Source: Sporothrix humicola
Taxonomy: Eukaryota > Ascomycota > Sordariomycetes > Ophiostomatales > Ophiostomataceae
Reading direction: 5' to 3'
Assembly: GCA_021396245.1 (NCBI GenBank)
Contig: WNYE01000006.1
Coordinates: forward strand, 1 to 64,000
Length of the DNA stretch: 64,000 nt
Positions 1 through 12,400 of this stretch are shown piece after piece. Position 1 is the stretch's first letter. Every line of letters begins with the position of its first letter. The position numbers and the translations under genes were made by a program. A model generated the notes under the pieces. It was not told the origin of the DNA, searched no databases, and saw only the letters and a program-made list of their open reading frames with translations.

Positions 1-100
1 GCCATCAAAATGCTGTCGGTGGGGCCTCTTAAGCGCACTTTCACAAACCACACACTTTGTCCGGCAAAAATGAGCCCCTCTTCATTTGCCCTTTGTCTTT

Positions 101-117
101 CCCCCCCCCCCCCCCCC
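101..117. repeat. C17 homopolymer
   Basis: A run of 17 C residues stands in non-coding sequence near the window start, followed directly by a T-rich stretch. It is a simple repeat and a likely site of sequencing or length error. Confidence 0.95.
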
Positions 118-1119
118 TTTTCTTTTGTTCTCAAAATTCTTTCCTTCTTTTCTTGTAATATTCCCCATGTATACTAGCATTTTCATCCGGCCATTTTTTT
201 TCAGCCCTGTACCCTAGATATCCTCATTAATTTTTTACTTGCATCATATCACCTATTTAGGCGAGTTTCGTCCCTGCGAAAATTGTGTGCTTTTCACTCT
301 GATGAAAACGGCAAGCTGAAAATTATGTGCTCGCCGTTGTCGTTAAGCGAAGTGCAGCCTTCCCCTTGTACAACCAAAATAAGTCAAAGTTTGGCGTGCC
401 TACCACGAAGCGAGCTGAAGAAAAGACCGCCCGCCCAGGTAGCCGTTTAAAGAACTTTGATGGATTCTGGTTCCAGTTTTTATGTCTGTGCCACTTTCTC
501 TGCCAATTGCGCGCGCGGGATTATAGATAAGAGAAACGAGCTTTTGGAGAATATGGGAACATTTGCCGTTCTTTCCCACTATTGTTTACTATCGTGGCTA
601 ACGCAACTAGGAAATCAATAGCCTGTGCGCTTTCAAAAATACGTCAAAATTGAGCCTCCGCTAAGCCACCCGACGAACAAAGAAACCGTGGCTGCCACTG
701 CTGCTTGTAATGGTCAAAATGTGCCGATGCCAAGTAACTGTTGGTTGTATTCGGTGCTTTTCCGGGCTGTCGCAGCAGCAGTAGGATTGCAATTATAAAG
801 TGGCCATGTTCGTCCTTTTTCGCGATAGTTGTCTCGAAATCATTTCGATGCAATTGCTTGCTATTCGGCGATTGCCTAATTCATCACGTTCTGGAATGCA
901 AATTCCAACGAGGAAGGCACGCTCCAAGCGGTAGGGCGTTCGCGCACGCTTGCCACTGATGGCAGTTCTTGGCGCACATGCTAAAAGTGGGTACGATCTT
1001 CAGTGACCGCGCGCCCGGATCGTGTTCCTTCCGGGTTTGTGGTTTGTGTTTGAGAAAGCGTGGCTGGGTCGTAGCTGCCATGGAAGGGGGCTGCCGACAT
1101 CAGTTTCCAGGAACACATT

Positions 1120-1145
1120 TGGAAGCTCCAAACTGGCAGCTTCCA
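1120..1145. repeat. short near-perfect hairpin
   Basis: TGGAAGCTCCA, a 3-nt loop AAC, then TGGcAGCTTCCA. The two arms pair over 11 bp with one bulged C. It lies about 260 bp upstream of the ATG at 1406. It has no T-tract and no flanking target-site duplication that I could see. Confidence 0.7.
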
Positions 1146-1405
1146 TTTGACAAACTTTACGACGACATAGCTACATTGATATCCCATCCACGGAGTATTA
1201 GCATCCATCTGTATCACGACAGTTAATTGCACTACCCAAGGCAAAAGTACTCCATACTGTTCACCAGTCCGACGCCACCTGAACCCAGGCCGGTCTAGAC
1301 CGCCTCCTGCATTCCATCTTGTGTCCTTTCGCCCCTTCTGCTCCAGTCGTCATAAAATTTGCTTTTCATCACCTATCCTTATCATCCACCCTATCTTCAT
1401 TAGCC

Positions 1406-2191
1406 ATGGCTTCAACGGAACCAACAGACGCACCGGCGGCAGCGCCCGCAGCTGCCCCTGGGCCTGCGCCAACGACTGCACCAGCAGCCGCGCCAGCACC
1501 AGCAACTGCGACTGCAACTGCAACTTCCGCTACTACAGCTGCGCCGCCCGATTTCGTCTTGCGCACGCCGTCAAAGTACACTTCAGCCTCGTCATCCGCG
1601 TCGTCACCACCTGCAGCTCCATCCGCATCCACTTTTGCCGCCCCACCGGCCGACTGGCTCGTCCGCACGTGGTCCGTCACGCATTCGACGCTTTCCATGT
1701 GGCACTCCGCCCAGAATGTGAGGATCAGCTACAAGCTGCTGCCCGACGACGCCAGTGGCCGTCCGCGTAACGAAGACCGCGTCGAGTACGAGTCCAACAA
1801 GGGCACGGGGCCCAAGAAGGTCAAGTCGGTCGAGGGGACAAACGTGGGAGGGACGACCGCCGACAAAACAGCAGACGGCACGTTTGACTGGCGCGGCAAG
1901 AGCTGGCTCTTTTTCGTCACGAGCCACTGGGAGATTTTGGGCTGGGGCGAGCGCCCGCTGGCGGGCGGCAAGCCGGGCGAGGTGGAGCGGTGGGTGGTGA
2001 CGTGGTTTGCGCCAACGCTGTTCACCAAGGAGGGCATTGACTTTTACAGCGACCGGCGCGAGGGATTGAGCGCCGAGACGACTGAAGGCATCCAAAAGGC
2101 CATTGGCACGACGGCAAACTGGCCTGCTCCGCTTTCGACGCTGGCCAAGGACCTTTTGCCCGTCGACATCAACCTCCCTTGGTCGGAGTAG
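1406..2191 (+). CDS. conserved fungal lipocalin/calycin-like protein, hypothetical
   Basis: Single-exon gene of 261 residues. The start at 1406 is chosen because the ATG has a good context (gccATGGct) and because in-frame sequence upstream looks like a leader. Residues ~1-85 are low-complexity Ala/Pro/Thr/Ser (APAAAP repeats) and probably disordered. The rest is a compact domain beginning WLVRTWSVTHSTL and containing WRGKSWLFF, SHWEILGWGE and RWVVTWFAPTLFT, which resembles the fungal family of lipocalin-like proteins of unknown substrate. I know no defined function and do not assign a gene symbol. No signal peptide or membrane segment is visible, so a cytosolic place is likely. It converges on LTE1, with stops 742 bp apart. 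The coding call is strong; the family assignment is moderate. Confidence 0.8.
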   Translation: MASTEPTDAPAAAPAAAPGPAPTTAPAAAPAPATATATATSATTAAPPDFVLRTPSKYTSASSSASSPPAAPSASTFAAPPADWLVRTWSVTHSTLSMWHSAQNVRISYKLLPDDASGRPRNEDRVEYESNKGTGPKKVKSVEGTNVGGTTADKTADGTFDWRGKSWLFFVTSHWEILGWGERPLAGGKPGEVERWVVTWFAPTLFTKEGIDFYSDRREGLSAETTEGIQKAIGTTANWPAPLSTLAKDLLPVDINLPWSE

Positions 2192-2932
2192 GTAAAGAAC
2201 GAATGGCTGTTGATGACCCGTGAGGAGAGAAGATGTACAAATATGATACCTTGGTCATTTTGCATATCCAACATTGTCACATTTACTGCTATCTATTAGA
2301 TTTAGTTTGATGATTGATTTTTGAATTTGATTGTTCGCTTCCATTAAAAATATTGGTGATATGCTCGCACGTGGTAATCTAGTCGAATCCTATTCCGAAT
2401 ACCTGGATATCTCTGTAAACCATGAGAGAATATCCGCCGTTTGTCCCAGGTCCCAGAATCGTGTCCCGTGCTCCATGCCCAGAATCCCATGTTCCCATGC
2501 GCCATTGCTTCAACCCACTCGACAAGGCATGACATACAAGACGAACAAAGAAGGAAAGCAGACATTGAAAAGACATTTAAAAAGTGGGACACATTAAAAC
2601 GCCCTGAGGATATATATATATATATATAGCCGCAGTACATGCTTAACAAGAAAAAGAAAAAGGAAATAAAATGGCTGAAATGGAAAAAGTAAATCGTTTG
2701 CCTCGTAAATAGAAAAGACACTTGCAGGCCGGTGCTTTGCTATGCATGGGTATAGGGTGCAAGTAAAGTAAAGATGAGAATATAATGAAAAAAGAAATGA
2801 AAAATTGAATGAAAGGGAAGGGAGGGGAAGCTGCATGACGTGACAAGCACTTGCAGTAAATAAGAAGAGATATCAAAAAATATGTGAAAAGAAGTGAAAG
2901 TATAGTGTGTACGACAACGTTGTGTAGACGTT
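2192..2932. other. convergent intergenic region, AT-rich
   Basis: This holds the 3' ends of the lipocalin-like gene (+) and LTE1 (-). It is AT-rich, contains a (TA)9 microsatellite, and shows no coding sequence. Confidence 0.7.
2611..2628. repeat. (TA)9 microsatellite
   Basis: Nine uninterrupted TA units in the convergent 3' intergenic region. Confidence 0.95.
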
Positions 2933-5900
2933 CTACTCTAGAGCATCAGAGTATTTGCGAATGTCGTCGTCGCTCAGGGCGCTCATCCACAGGCACCGCT
3001 CTGTAATGCCCTCGATCGGCTGGAAGTTGTAGAGTGCGCTGGCCTCGACAAGACGCAGCAGTGTCTTGACAATACTGGCCGCAAAGCGGCACCGCTCAAA
3101 GTTGACCAGGGGTGGCGTCGTCGGCGAGCTAGCAATTTCCGAGGGGCGCTGGGCGTTGAAGAGCAGGTCGTGCGTGTAGATGCCCACAAACGGAATGCAG
3201 CCCGCATCGGCATTGTCGATGCCCACGGCCTCCATTTCGGCGCGCAGGTTGTAAAAGTTTCGTGTCGGCGACACCAGGGCCTCGAGGTCGCGCAGTGTGC
3301 GCGCGTCGCTCGGCGGGATCATGGCCCACGTCTGCGAGAGCCGGCTGACCTCGTTGCTCGTCAGCGCAATGGCGATCTGGCTCATGGTCGCATAGTTGCG
3401 GTAGCGCCGGCAGTGGGCTGCAATATGAATAAACTTGATGAGGCAGCGGGCGCGCTCCTCGAGGTCTTGCGTCAGGATCACTTCCGAAATGGCCCACTTC
3501 ACCATGATGTTGAACCGCGCAATCACCACCTCGACACCGCGAGCGTCCGAGTTGCGCAAAAAGTCCACCCAGGACCGCGCGTTGCCGTTCTCGGCGTTCT
3601 TCCACCGCATCTCAATCAGCTCCTTCCAGTCGATCTCGTGGAGCGCGTCCTTTTCGATGAGCGTGAACTGCTGTGCCAGAATCTCCGACTCGAACGCGAG
3701 AATGAACGGCAGGTGAACCGAAAAGGTACGTGCGGCCTCCGCCTTGGCTTTGGCTTGAGCCGAAATAGGCTGCTCAAACATGGAGCGGAGGCCCACAGAG
3801 CTCAACACCTCCGCCTCGTCCACCTGCTTCTGGGAACGCAATGTGTTGGGTGCGGTTCCGTCGGCGTTCGGTGTTGGTGGCAGAGGCTTGTCTTCCCAGA
3901 CCTGGAAGTCGTGCAGCTCGGGAATCTTGGCGGTATCGGGCGACATCTGGAGAGCCTGCACAAGCGTAATGGGTGGCGATGGCGGGTGTCCGTCGTGGAT
4001 ATCAATGTCTTCCACAAGCTTGCCAGGGTGTTGTTCCTGGAAGGGCATTGGTGGCGTCTGGGCAGGCTCGATTTGGGGGTCGCCAAGCGGGTGGGCAGGA
4101 AGACGTGAGACAACAGTATTGGAGCGGACAGGACCGCTTGCAGTGCTGGGACCAAAGATGCCGTTCTCGTCGTTCTCTTCGGGAAACTCAACCGACAGCT
4201 CAGACGACAGGTCGCTGGCATGGTCGCTCTCGTCTTCCAAAAAGGAGACATCGGTGGCTTGTCCCGGGCTCTGTGGCATTGTCTCTCCAGGCGGGATCTT
4301 CTCGATACTCTCCGTTTTTTCGACCATCTCGTAGGAAGTTTGGTGCGCAAGGTCGCCGTGATGGCCGGTGGGTATTTGGGTGCTACTCTCGTTGGCTTCC
4401 TCAAAGATCGATTGGTTGGCCCACTCAGACTCCGTGGGAACACCCTTGCTTTTCCCATCGTCGGTCAGGCCTCTGTCCAGGAGAGGAATCGACGAGTACG
4501 ACTCGCCAGACTCGGACAGAAACGAGCGGATGTCTTCGTTCATGCGGGGGACAGCAGCAGGGCGGAATGCAGGCGGTGGAGAGAATGCCGGGACGTGCGA
4601 AGATGTGGCCATAGAGCTGCCACGTGGGGCATCCATCTCCGTTCCGAATTCGCTTTCGATAGCGTCAAGTTCAGTGCCACCAGCTGTGCTCTGCTGGCCG
4701 AGCTTGGAGAGCATGGACTGGTGAGAGGGGGCAAGATCACTGTGGACGATCTGTCGGTGCCGGTGATCGATTTTCTCTTCTGTGGTCAGACGGTTGTTGT
4801 CCTGGGACGAAGGCTGAGGTGCTAGAAATCCACTAAGAGGCGGTGCTGCAGGTCCTTTTCCGGCCATGGCGGGAGAGTACACCTTGAAAGGAGGCTCGGA
4901 AAAGGAGAGCTTCTTCGACTTGCGCTCAAACTTGCCCTCGAGCTTCAGCAATGCAGACTCCACGCCTCCGTCATCATCCACATCGTCTGGAATTTGAGCG
5001 AGCTTCTGAGCTTCCGCTTCGAACGATGGACGCATGACGGGCTTTGACGAGTGCGTGCTGAATATCGACATCCGCTTGTTGACCTTCTTCTTGTTGTTGC
5101 CTGTCATCATGCCGACCGAGAAAGTGTCTCCCTTTTCGCGCGGCGTAGTAAAGTCAACCGAGATCACATCGACGAAACCGCCAGAACCCCGCGCACGGTT
5201 GTGCACAAAAGAGCTGCGGATTGACTCCGAGTACGTTGTCAGAGAGCCGACCGAGCGCGAGCGCCGGATCGGTCCTTGGTCCAAGTCGCCCACGTTTGTC
5301 ACAGCCCGCAGGTCACCGCCAGGCCGTCTACGCAGAATGCGATGAGGCTGCGGTGCTTCATCAATGGACGCGGCGTCAAGAGATGCGCGGTTGTATGAGC
5401 TGGCATCGAAGCTGAGGACACCAGTAGGCGGCGCTGTGCTGCTGGCGTAAGAAGAAACAAAGCGACGACGATCATAGGAGCGGCTGGACTTCTGGGATCT
5501 ATGCGAACGGCTTGAGCGGTGTCTCGAGTGGCCCTGGATCCAGCTTGGTTGCGGGCGGCGAATCGGTGGAGAGCTTGGCAAACCAAAGCTGTTCGTAGCC
5601 ATGGTCGTGTTGATCGTAATGTCGTTTTGGTCTTCGCTGGCAGCCTCTTCCTGCACATCTTCTTCGACGGGGCGCTGTGGTAGAATGATATCGTCGTCGG
5701 TTTCGCGGCTCAAGACATCGGATGAAGGGCGGATACTCGTGTCTGCCACGATGGGACGGGACGGGCCGACTGTGGAGCTGTGTCCCAGAGTCTCCATATC
5801 CGGGACAAACGGAGGCAGTGGATCCATAGAAAGTGACGGCCGAACAACTTGCTGGCCAAGGATATACGAAGAACGGCGGGGCGTCCCCATTGGCTGTCCA

Positions 5901-8900
5901 GGCGGTGTCGTCGGCGGCGTTGGGTCGGCGGCAACCGATAAAAAGGTCTCACCAAACATCTCAACCGAGGCATTGTTGCTGTTCGGCAGGGCCAGAGCGC
6001 CGGTCATGGCCGGGAACTCCAGCGGCATGGTACCATCTACAATAACGATTGATTTGCTTCCAGTAGTAATGCCAGCGTCACTGATGGGGCGAACCAGGTT
6101 GTCCACACCTTCAGGTGTCCAGCCGAGAAAGAGGCTGTCAGAATAACCAGAAGGTGCGGCTTTCGCCTTAGGCTGCGGCTGCTGCGAGGGGCCCTCGCCT
6201 GCGTCAGTAACATCAGCAGGAACGTCGTCGCCAGGCTGAGCAGCAGCATCCTGTGAGGCATCTTCGCGGACTGCCACTTTGAAATCCTCGGCAATTTTAG
6301 CACCGAGAAGATCGATACGGACGGGTGGCCGGAAACCGTTCATTCTCGGCCGGGCTTGCGGGACAATAGCAGTACCAGGAAGACGGTTTGTCGTTGCACC
6401 ACGAGGGCCAATCGGAGCCATGTTGATAAAGTTGCCCTGAGTTGGCGAGATGGTCTGGCCTCGAGTGCTCAGTGCTCTTCTGACACTGCCGAGAAGCTTT
6501 CGCATGCCCTGGCTGGACATTGCAGATGCCTTCAGCTTTTGTGGATCTGGCACTTCGAGGAATGGCTGAAACAATGTGGTCTGGCGGCTCATACCGCCGC
6601 TTGTTCCTGGCGGGAGAACCTCGACATACGGCTGGCCGGGCGGGAAGATGGCACCACGAACAAGGCTGCCCGCATAAGGCAGAGACATCAAAATTTCGTT
6701 GTTCCTTTGCAGCAGCTTGTCCATGGTCGAAGCATGTTCTCGAAGAGAGTCTGTAAGACTGTTATTCCGCTTGTGTTGTTGCTGTCCTTGGCCAGATGCC
6801 TTTTGGCCGTCGTTGGGGCGAACACGCTTGCCGACGAGTGCACGTGGTGTTGTTGCAATGGGTCCAGTGTTGCTGTATACTAGTGACGGGTCGACCGGAT
6901 GTGCGCCAAGCGGCTGTCCCATGCTGGCCTGGAGAAGCTTCATGTTCTTTGTCGGGAACGAACACGAGACAATATCCAGGCTCGTGATGCTCACTGGAGA
7001 TGCTTGTCTCCGTGCACTAAAGTCGTTATACGATTCCTGGTTCTCCGGTGTTGATGGGCGGTCACCGAGAATAACAGAATCGATATGGCTAGCCTGGCCA
7101 CCCGTGGCGTGGAAACTGCTGCCGGGTTCCGGCTGGACCATGGTTTCCGGAGATTGAAGGTGTGTGAGAAAGTTGCTGCCTTCGTCCTCTTCCGATTCGT
7201 CCGGCAAGATGTTTGGGACGGTGCCAAAGGCAACTTGTTCCCAGAAAGTCGGGTCTAGGGTAGCATTGCGGTGACCAGCAATGCCGCCAGGGGTGATCGG
7301 CACGTCGGGTCCGAGAGAGTCGTCAAAATCGGGTCCGTCCCAATACTGGGCACAAGACCTGCGCCAGCACTTCTTCAGTTCGGTCAAGATCTTGAGCTGG
7401 ACCTTACGGCCGCGAGGATCCTGAGAGAGCTCGTTGACGAATCCGTTGAGCAGGTCGCAAAACAAAACGCGCAGTTCGTAGTCGATCACGAAGTCGTCCA
7501 TAAAGTAGTTGAGGATCCAGTGGCGGAGAGCGACAAAGGTGCGAACCCGGACAACCATGCCGGTTTCATCATCTCTATCCATAGCCCACCGTAAACGGGC
7601 AACGAGCATACGGAGAAGATCCCGGGCATCGAGGAACGCACGGTAGGTGAGAAAGAAGTCGGAGACTAGGTCATAGTCCATAAATTTGGGAGAGGTGATC
7701 TCAGCAACAAGGCGGGGTGGTGTGGCTGCAGTGATGGCATTGGTCGCTGGTGAGAAGCGGACAATGGTGCGGTCGTCGCACGCAGGCTTGAAAGTAAGAG
7801 AGTCGAACATATCGGGGACCACGACGGCATAGTTGGAGTGGTAGGCTGGCCGCGGACCTTCTAGCTGTTCATCGATGCGGAAACGAGGTGAAAGTGGTGA
7901 GGACAGTCCTTGGCCTCTGGTCTTCTGGCGTTCAAAGAGACCTTGGCGAGGTGAAACCGATGAATCCTCTTCCAATACAGAATGAGAATGATCGAACGCA
8001 GGGCTGAAGTACGATGGTCGGTTGGAGTAGGGCTCTTCTGTCGGCGTATATGACGAGCCACGAATCATAGGTGTGCCGCGGAGAGTAAAACGAGGTGAAC
8101 CGATTTTCCATGTAGGAATGGCGATTTCCAGGTGAGGTGCAGAACCGTTCGGATGTTTCGGCGTCAGATCTTCCAGTGTCTTGGCCCTCTGCTTGTCGTC
8201 CACCGGCTGCGTGATGACGATCTTAAAGCCACCCGGTTCGGACTCGCGTGCGATGCTGGTATCCTGGATAGTTGAATCGGAAATGGCTCGACGATGTCCG
8301 CCTCCAGGCCGTCCTCCCACTGCGCCGGCTGTGCTGGGCCGTTGAATCACGTTTCGTGACGTGTTGTTGGCGTTGAATAATCGAGGCCTTGACACGGGAA
8401 GTGCCGTGGGCGAAGAAGGTTGATCTGGTGTCCAGTCACTGCCGTAGAAAGTAGTTGCTGCCTCCAGTCGTAATGGCGGTTGTCTCTGGATCTCGTGTCT
8501 CTGCTCCTGCTGGTTCGGCTGAGGCTGCGGGTGTTGCTGTTGTTGCGACTGTTGCTGCTGTGGTCTGTGCTGCTGGTCGCTGCGCTTGTCCTTGTCTTGC
8601 ATGAGGATATCGAGACCTGCTGTGCCAGGTGGCGTCATGGGAAACACAAAATTCGGTTGGGGCGAGCGCAAATGCGCAGGCCGGACTGTTGGTCTGCAAA
8701 GGGGTCCTACAGTTAGCCATCTGCTCAGTGTGCTCAGAGAGACATCCCAACGTATGAGACATGCAAGGATTGGCAGTCCTCGTCCTCGCCAAAGTTGCAG
8801 CCTCGTTCATTTTTCATATATTCTTCACTCTGCCCCGATTCTCGTTTGCCTCGCATCCATTCACTGCCGGTCCGAGACTACTCACCTCAAGTAAATGCGG

Positions 8901-9451
8901 CCGTTGTTGCCCACGTTCGCCACGGTGAATTGCCTGCCCTCTCGTCCAGCAGATGTTCCGTCGGGTGCGATTTCCCACTTGTCGCCACTGTCCTGGGCAT
9001 CCTTTTTGGAGAGCCGGTCGAGCTTGTTCTCCTCCTGGCTCTTGCGTTCCGTGGCCGGCAGAAGAGACTTTGGTATTGACGTTGGCGACGTCCGCTTCTT
9101 TGGCCGGCCGAGCGTGAGTCGTGCAACTGATCTGTCACTCTCGCGGGGTTGAGTCATCCTCCGGAGCTTCAGTTCGCGCAACGAGCCGCCACTATATGTG
9201 ACGCGCCCCGTCTCGCCATCTCTTGAGACCTGCGGTGTCTTGCCGATAGCCAGTCTCGTGCGTGCAGCCGAGGAGCTCGGTAACCGTTTTGGCGAGAGAC
9301 TGGAGCGCGAGTGTGCCGTTCGTAGCTGTGAAAGTGACGGTGCTTCTGGCGGCGAAGGTGGTCGCAGCGGCGGATATGCTGGCGCCGTCCGGTCTATGAC
9401 TATCCGCTCACCGGTGGGCGACTGAATCGGGAGCTCGAACGCAGCCTCCAT
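2933..9451 (-). CDS. LTE1: LTE1-type Ras guanine-nucleotide exchange factor, mitotic exit
   Basis: Two exons, 9451-8886 and 8693-2933. The 192-bp intron has a GTGAGT donor and CAG acceptor, and the join reads GRQFTVANVGNNGRIYLRP across the junction. The product is 2108 residues, longer than budding yeast Lte1 (about 1435). A RasGEF_N module lies at ~500-620 (YDLVSDFFLTYRAFL) and the catalytic CDC25-type RasGEF domain at ~1840-2100, at the very C terminus (LAQQFTLIEKDALHEIDW). The ~1200 residues between are low-complexity Ser/Pro/Asp-rich and probably disordered; a Gln-rich tract follows the intron. Domain order and length match the fungal Lte1 family, which acts at the cortex to promote mitotic exit and spindle-position control. 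Exchange activity on a Ras/Tem1-like GTPase is inferred from the family. The large intergenic block at 9.45-16.47 kb includes its promoter. Confidence 0.93.
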
Positions 9452-12400
9452 GGTCGATATCCGCAGTTAGCAGTTTGCCCTCTCCTGACAAACTGCTTTT
9501 TGCTGTTTTGCTGCTGCTATATCGACTGGTTCGTCTTGCTGCGCAAAGGCAGCCCGCACGGAGAGGCGGCAGTATGGGGTGCTGGTGTGCCACAGCAGCT
9601 CTTCAACAATGCATCGGTCCTCTGTCTGCCCAGGTGGGACAATGGAATGTGTCGATCGTGGGGTTGAAGCCAAACCAGTTTGGCACGCGATGTCTTATCG
9701 GATCGTAAGGGAGAGAGCCTCGTGCTCGATCGTAGTTGTCGAAAAAAGGAAGGAATGAGGGAGAATAGGAGATTTAGAAAAGGGAAGGAGTGACAACGAA
9801 AGACAATATTTTTTACTGTGGAGGGAAGTGGTGACTGTGCGAGTGAGGTGTGTGCGCCCAGGTTCCATACACAGAGAAGGAGCACTTGTCCACCAGAAAA
9901 GATAACCGAGAGAGCAGTGGTGCTTGGTGCAAGGGTAGTGGCGGTCGGGCAAGGCGACTACGAACGACCTGCATAGACAATAAGGAAAGAGCGTGGGCTC
10001 TGGAAAGTGGGAAGGGGCGTGAAGTGGAGCCAGAGGCTCGTGTGGTGTGTGCGCGCGGAAGGAGCAGCGACACACTAAAGTCGCAGTGCAAAGCGGAACG
10101 CACAAAGGCTATTTGATGTGTACAGTGGACGCGACGGACGTCACATTGAATATGAGTGCGGAAAGCACATGCCGTTCACAATAATACAGAGTGCGACGTG
10201 CAGCGGTTTACAACGACGTGCGTGTACGTATCTTACTTGTATCTTGCAGCTGGATAGCTCACGAGGTACGGAACAAGGTCCGGAATACGGCGTGCCTCAT
10301 TCACTAGAAATCTGGTCGCGCCTGCCCTGGGCGTAAAAGAGCCTTGACCGTTAGGGAAAGAACCAGCCGTTAGGGACCCAAGACAAACAGGCAACTGCAA
10401 TCTTGGTTGCATTTTCCTCGGGAGCAAGGAAGGCACGACTCGAGAGAAAAGGCAAGAGGGGCGGAAAGGGAAAGAACGCGTCAATATGAGAAGGAGAGAG
10501 ACAGAAGGCAAGAGAAAAGGGCTGGTTGAAAAAGGAGCCGCAATTGTCCAATAATAACATCAACAACAAAAACGCCAACAGCCGGCACCAAATCTCGAAA
10601 AGCAAGAATCCTGCCCGACGCGAAAAAAGAAAGCAAAGAAAGGGGAGTCAAGACGAAGCACAGAGCACCAACTAGGGCAAGCAACAGGCTAACGACGAAA
10701 GGATTGCGGCCGGGCCAGGGTACGCATTAGGGGAAAAGGAGAAAGCTGGAAAGAAAGGAAAAGAAAGTGACTGGTCGTCGAATGGCGGGCCTGGCTTTTG
10801 GGGGAGCATTGAGAGGTGCGCTGCAGGGGTCTGTTTACGACTGGGGCCGTTGATTACAGATTGGTACCAAGGGAACTTCGGATGGGACAGGGAGTGCTCA
10901 GGGTGGACAAAAGGCAATTGGCAAAAAGCAAAAGGCACAGAAAAGCCACTGTGGGAAGAGAAGAGCCGACGAGAATTGGAGGCGCCTCGAGACAAAGAAA
11001 AAAGGCCAGTATCGCCCGACCGCTCCCCTGCAATATATGGACGGTGGAGCTAGCCGGGTGCCAAAGGTGCGTGACGAGAGAAGACTAACCAGGGTTTCCC
11101 TTGTTGGGTATTCGGCCAGAAAGACATCCAGGGCAGAAGTCAAGATGGACGAGGCACGTCTGGCCACATATATGTGGTCCGGCCGTGGGATTGTGGTGGC
11201 CAACACCAGACGAGGCGAGGCTAACGTCTCGCTAGACGAAAAAAAGGAGACCAACAGACAACAAGATATAAGAGGAGGCATATCAGGCATATCAGGCACA
11301 ACAAAACCAACAAGCCAACGAGCCAACGAGCCAAGCGAGACAGGCGCAGCCATAGACGCGCTGCCACCACTCAAGTCAATAAGACAGCCTTGGTACGTCC
11401 CGGTCTGATCACCACGCAACGGGCATCATGGCGCGCGCATCACAACTCATCCCGTCAGGTGGTGCAGTCGCGCAGTTCGTGTTGTGTGACGCGTGAAATG
11501 GCATGAGATCAGAGAGCCCGGTCTGTGGTCCCGCCTCATGCCTTGAAGAATTGCAAGTGCGATAAACAATATTGAGAAAATGAGAGACGGCCACCGTCAC
11601 ATGCCCTCACACTCGGCTTGTGCTTAAAAGACAAAAGTGCTGTTCACCCCGCTCCGCGACTCATCACTGCGACGTTCTCAGACCAGTGTTGCAGTCCGAC
11701 AGTTAGCATCGACAGGAACAGCGCTGATCTCTTGAGAGTGACGCCGAAAATGCGCCAGCTATTGACCAATTTGGCGACCGCACGATGGGCATTCGGTCGT
11801 CATAGCGGGCAATGTTTTGCATAGACAGAATGTGCACATCGTGGACTCTTCATCAACTCTGATCGGCTGGCTTTGCAAAGGAAAGTCGCGCAATGTTGGG
11901 CGTCTACCAGGCTGGCGGTGTGCTTGATGCCAAATATTCAGTACCTCTATCGCGCTACCGTTTGACGTGCATCTTCAATGGGCACATATCTGATCTACAC
12001 CGCGCCCACATGACATAGGATCAGGACATTTTGGCCGTTTGTCGCAATCCTCGAGTGCACCTGTGACGACGAGAGAGGCACTTTTGTGCGCGCAAAATGG
12101 GACCGCCTACAAATTGTGGCCGAGTTATGGGCGCTCGCGCGCCTGATTCAGCATAGCGCGTGATAGGCGTTCAGAAAGGATGAGAACCGTTGCATCACAG
12201 CGCCCATCACACCGCGAAGAAGCAACAAAAGGACGACACCAACAGGGCCCCAAGAAAGGCCAGGCCAAACCTGAACAAGTCTAGCCTGTGGCCCTTATTA
12301 CGAGCCGTGGCGGGTGGAAACGGTTTGGCTTGTTAGCCAGCGCCGCCCTCTTCCGTCATTCCGTCTTCTATTCAACCTCATTCGATGTCTCCTTGCTTCT

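Larger units (their letters stand above)
1..1405. other. intergenic; upstream of lipocalin-like gene
   Basis: I see no convincing gene. Only short, stop-rich frames without family resemblance occur. The stretch holds the C17 run and a compact hairpin at 1120-1145. The last ~150 bases before the ATG at 1406 are pyrimidine-rich (CTCCAGTCGTC-type leader), as expected for the 5' leader of the next gene. Confidence 0.6.
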
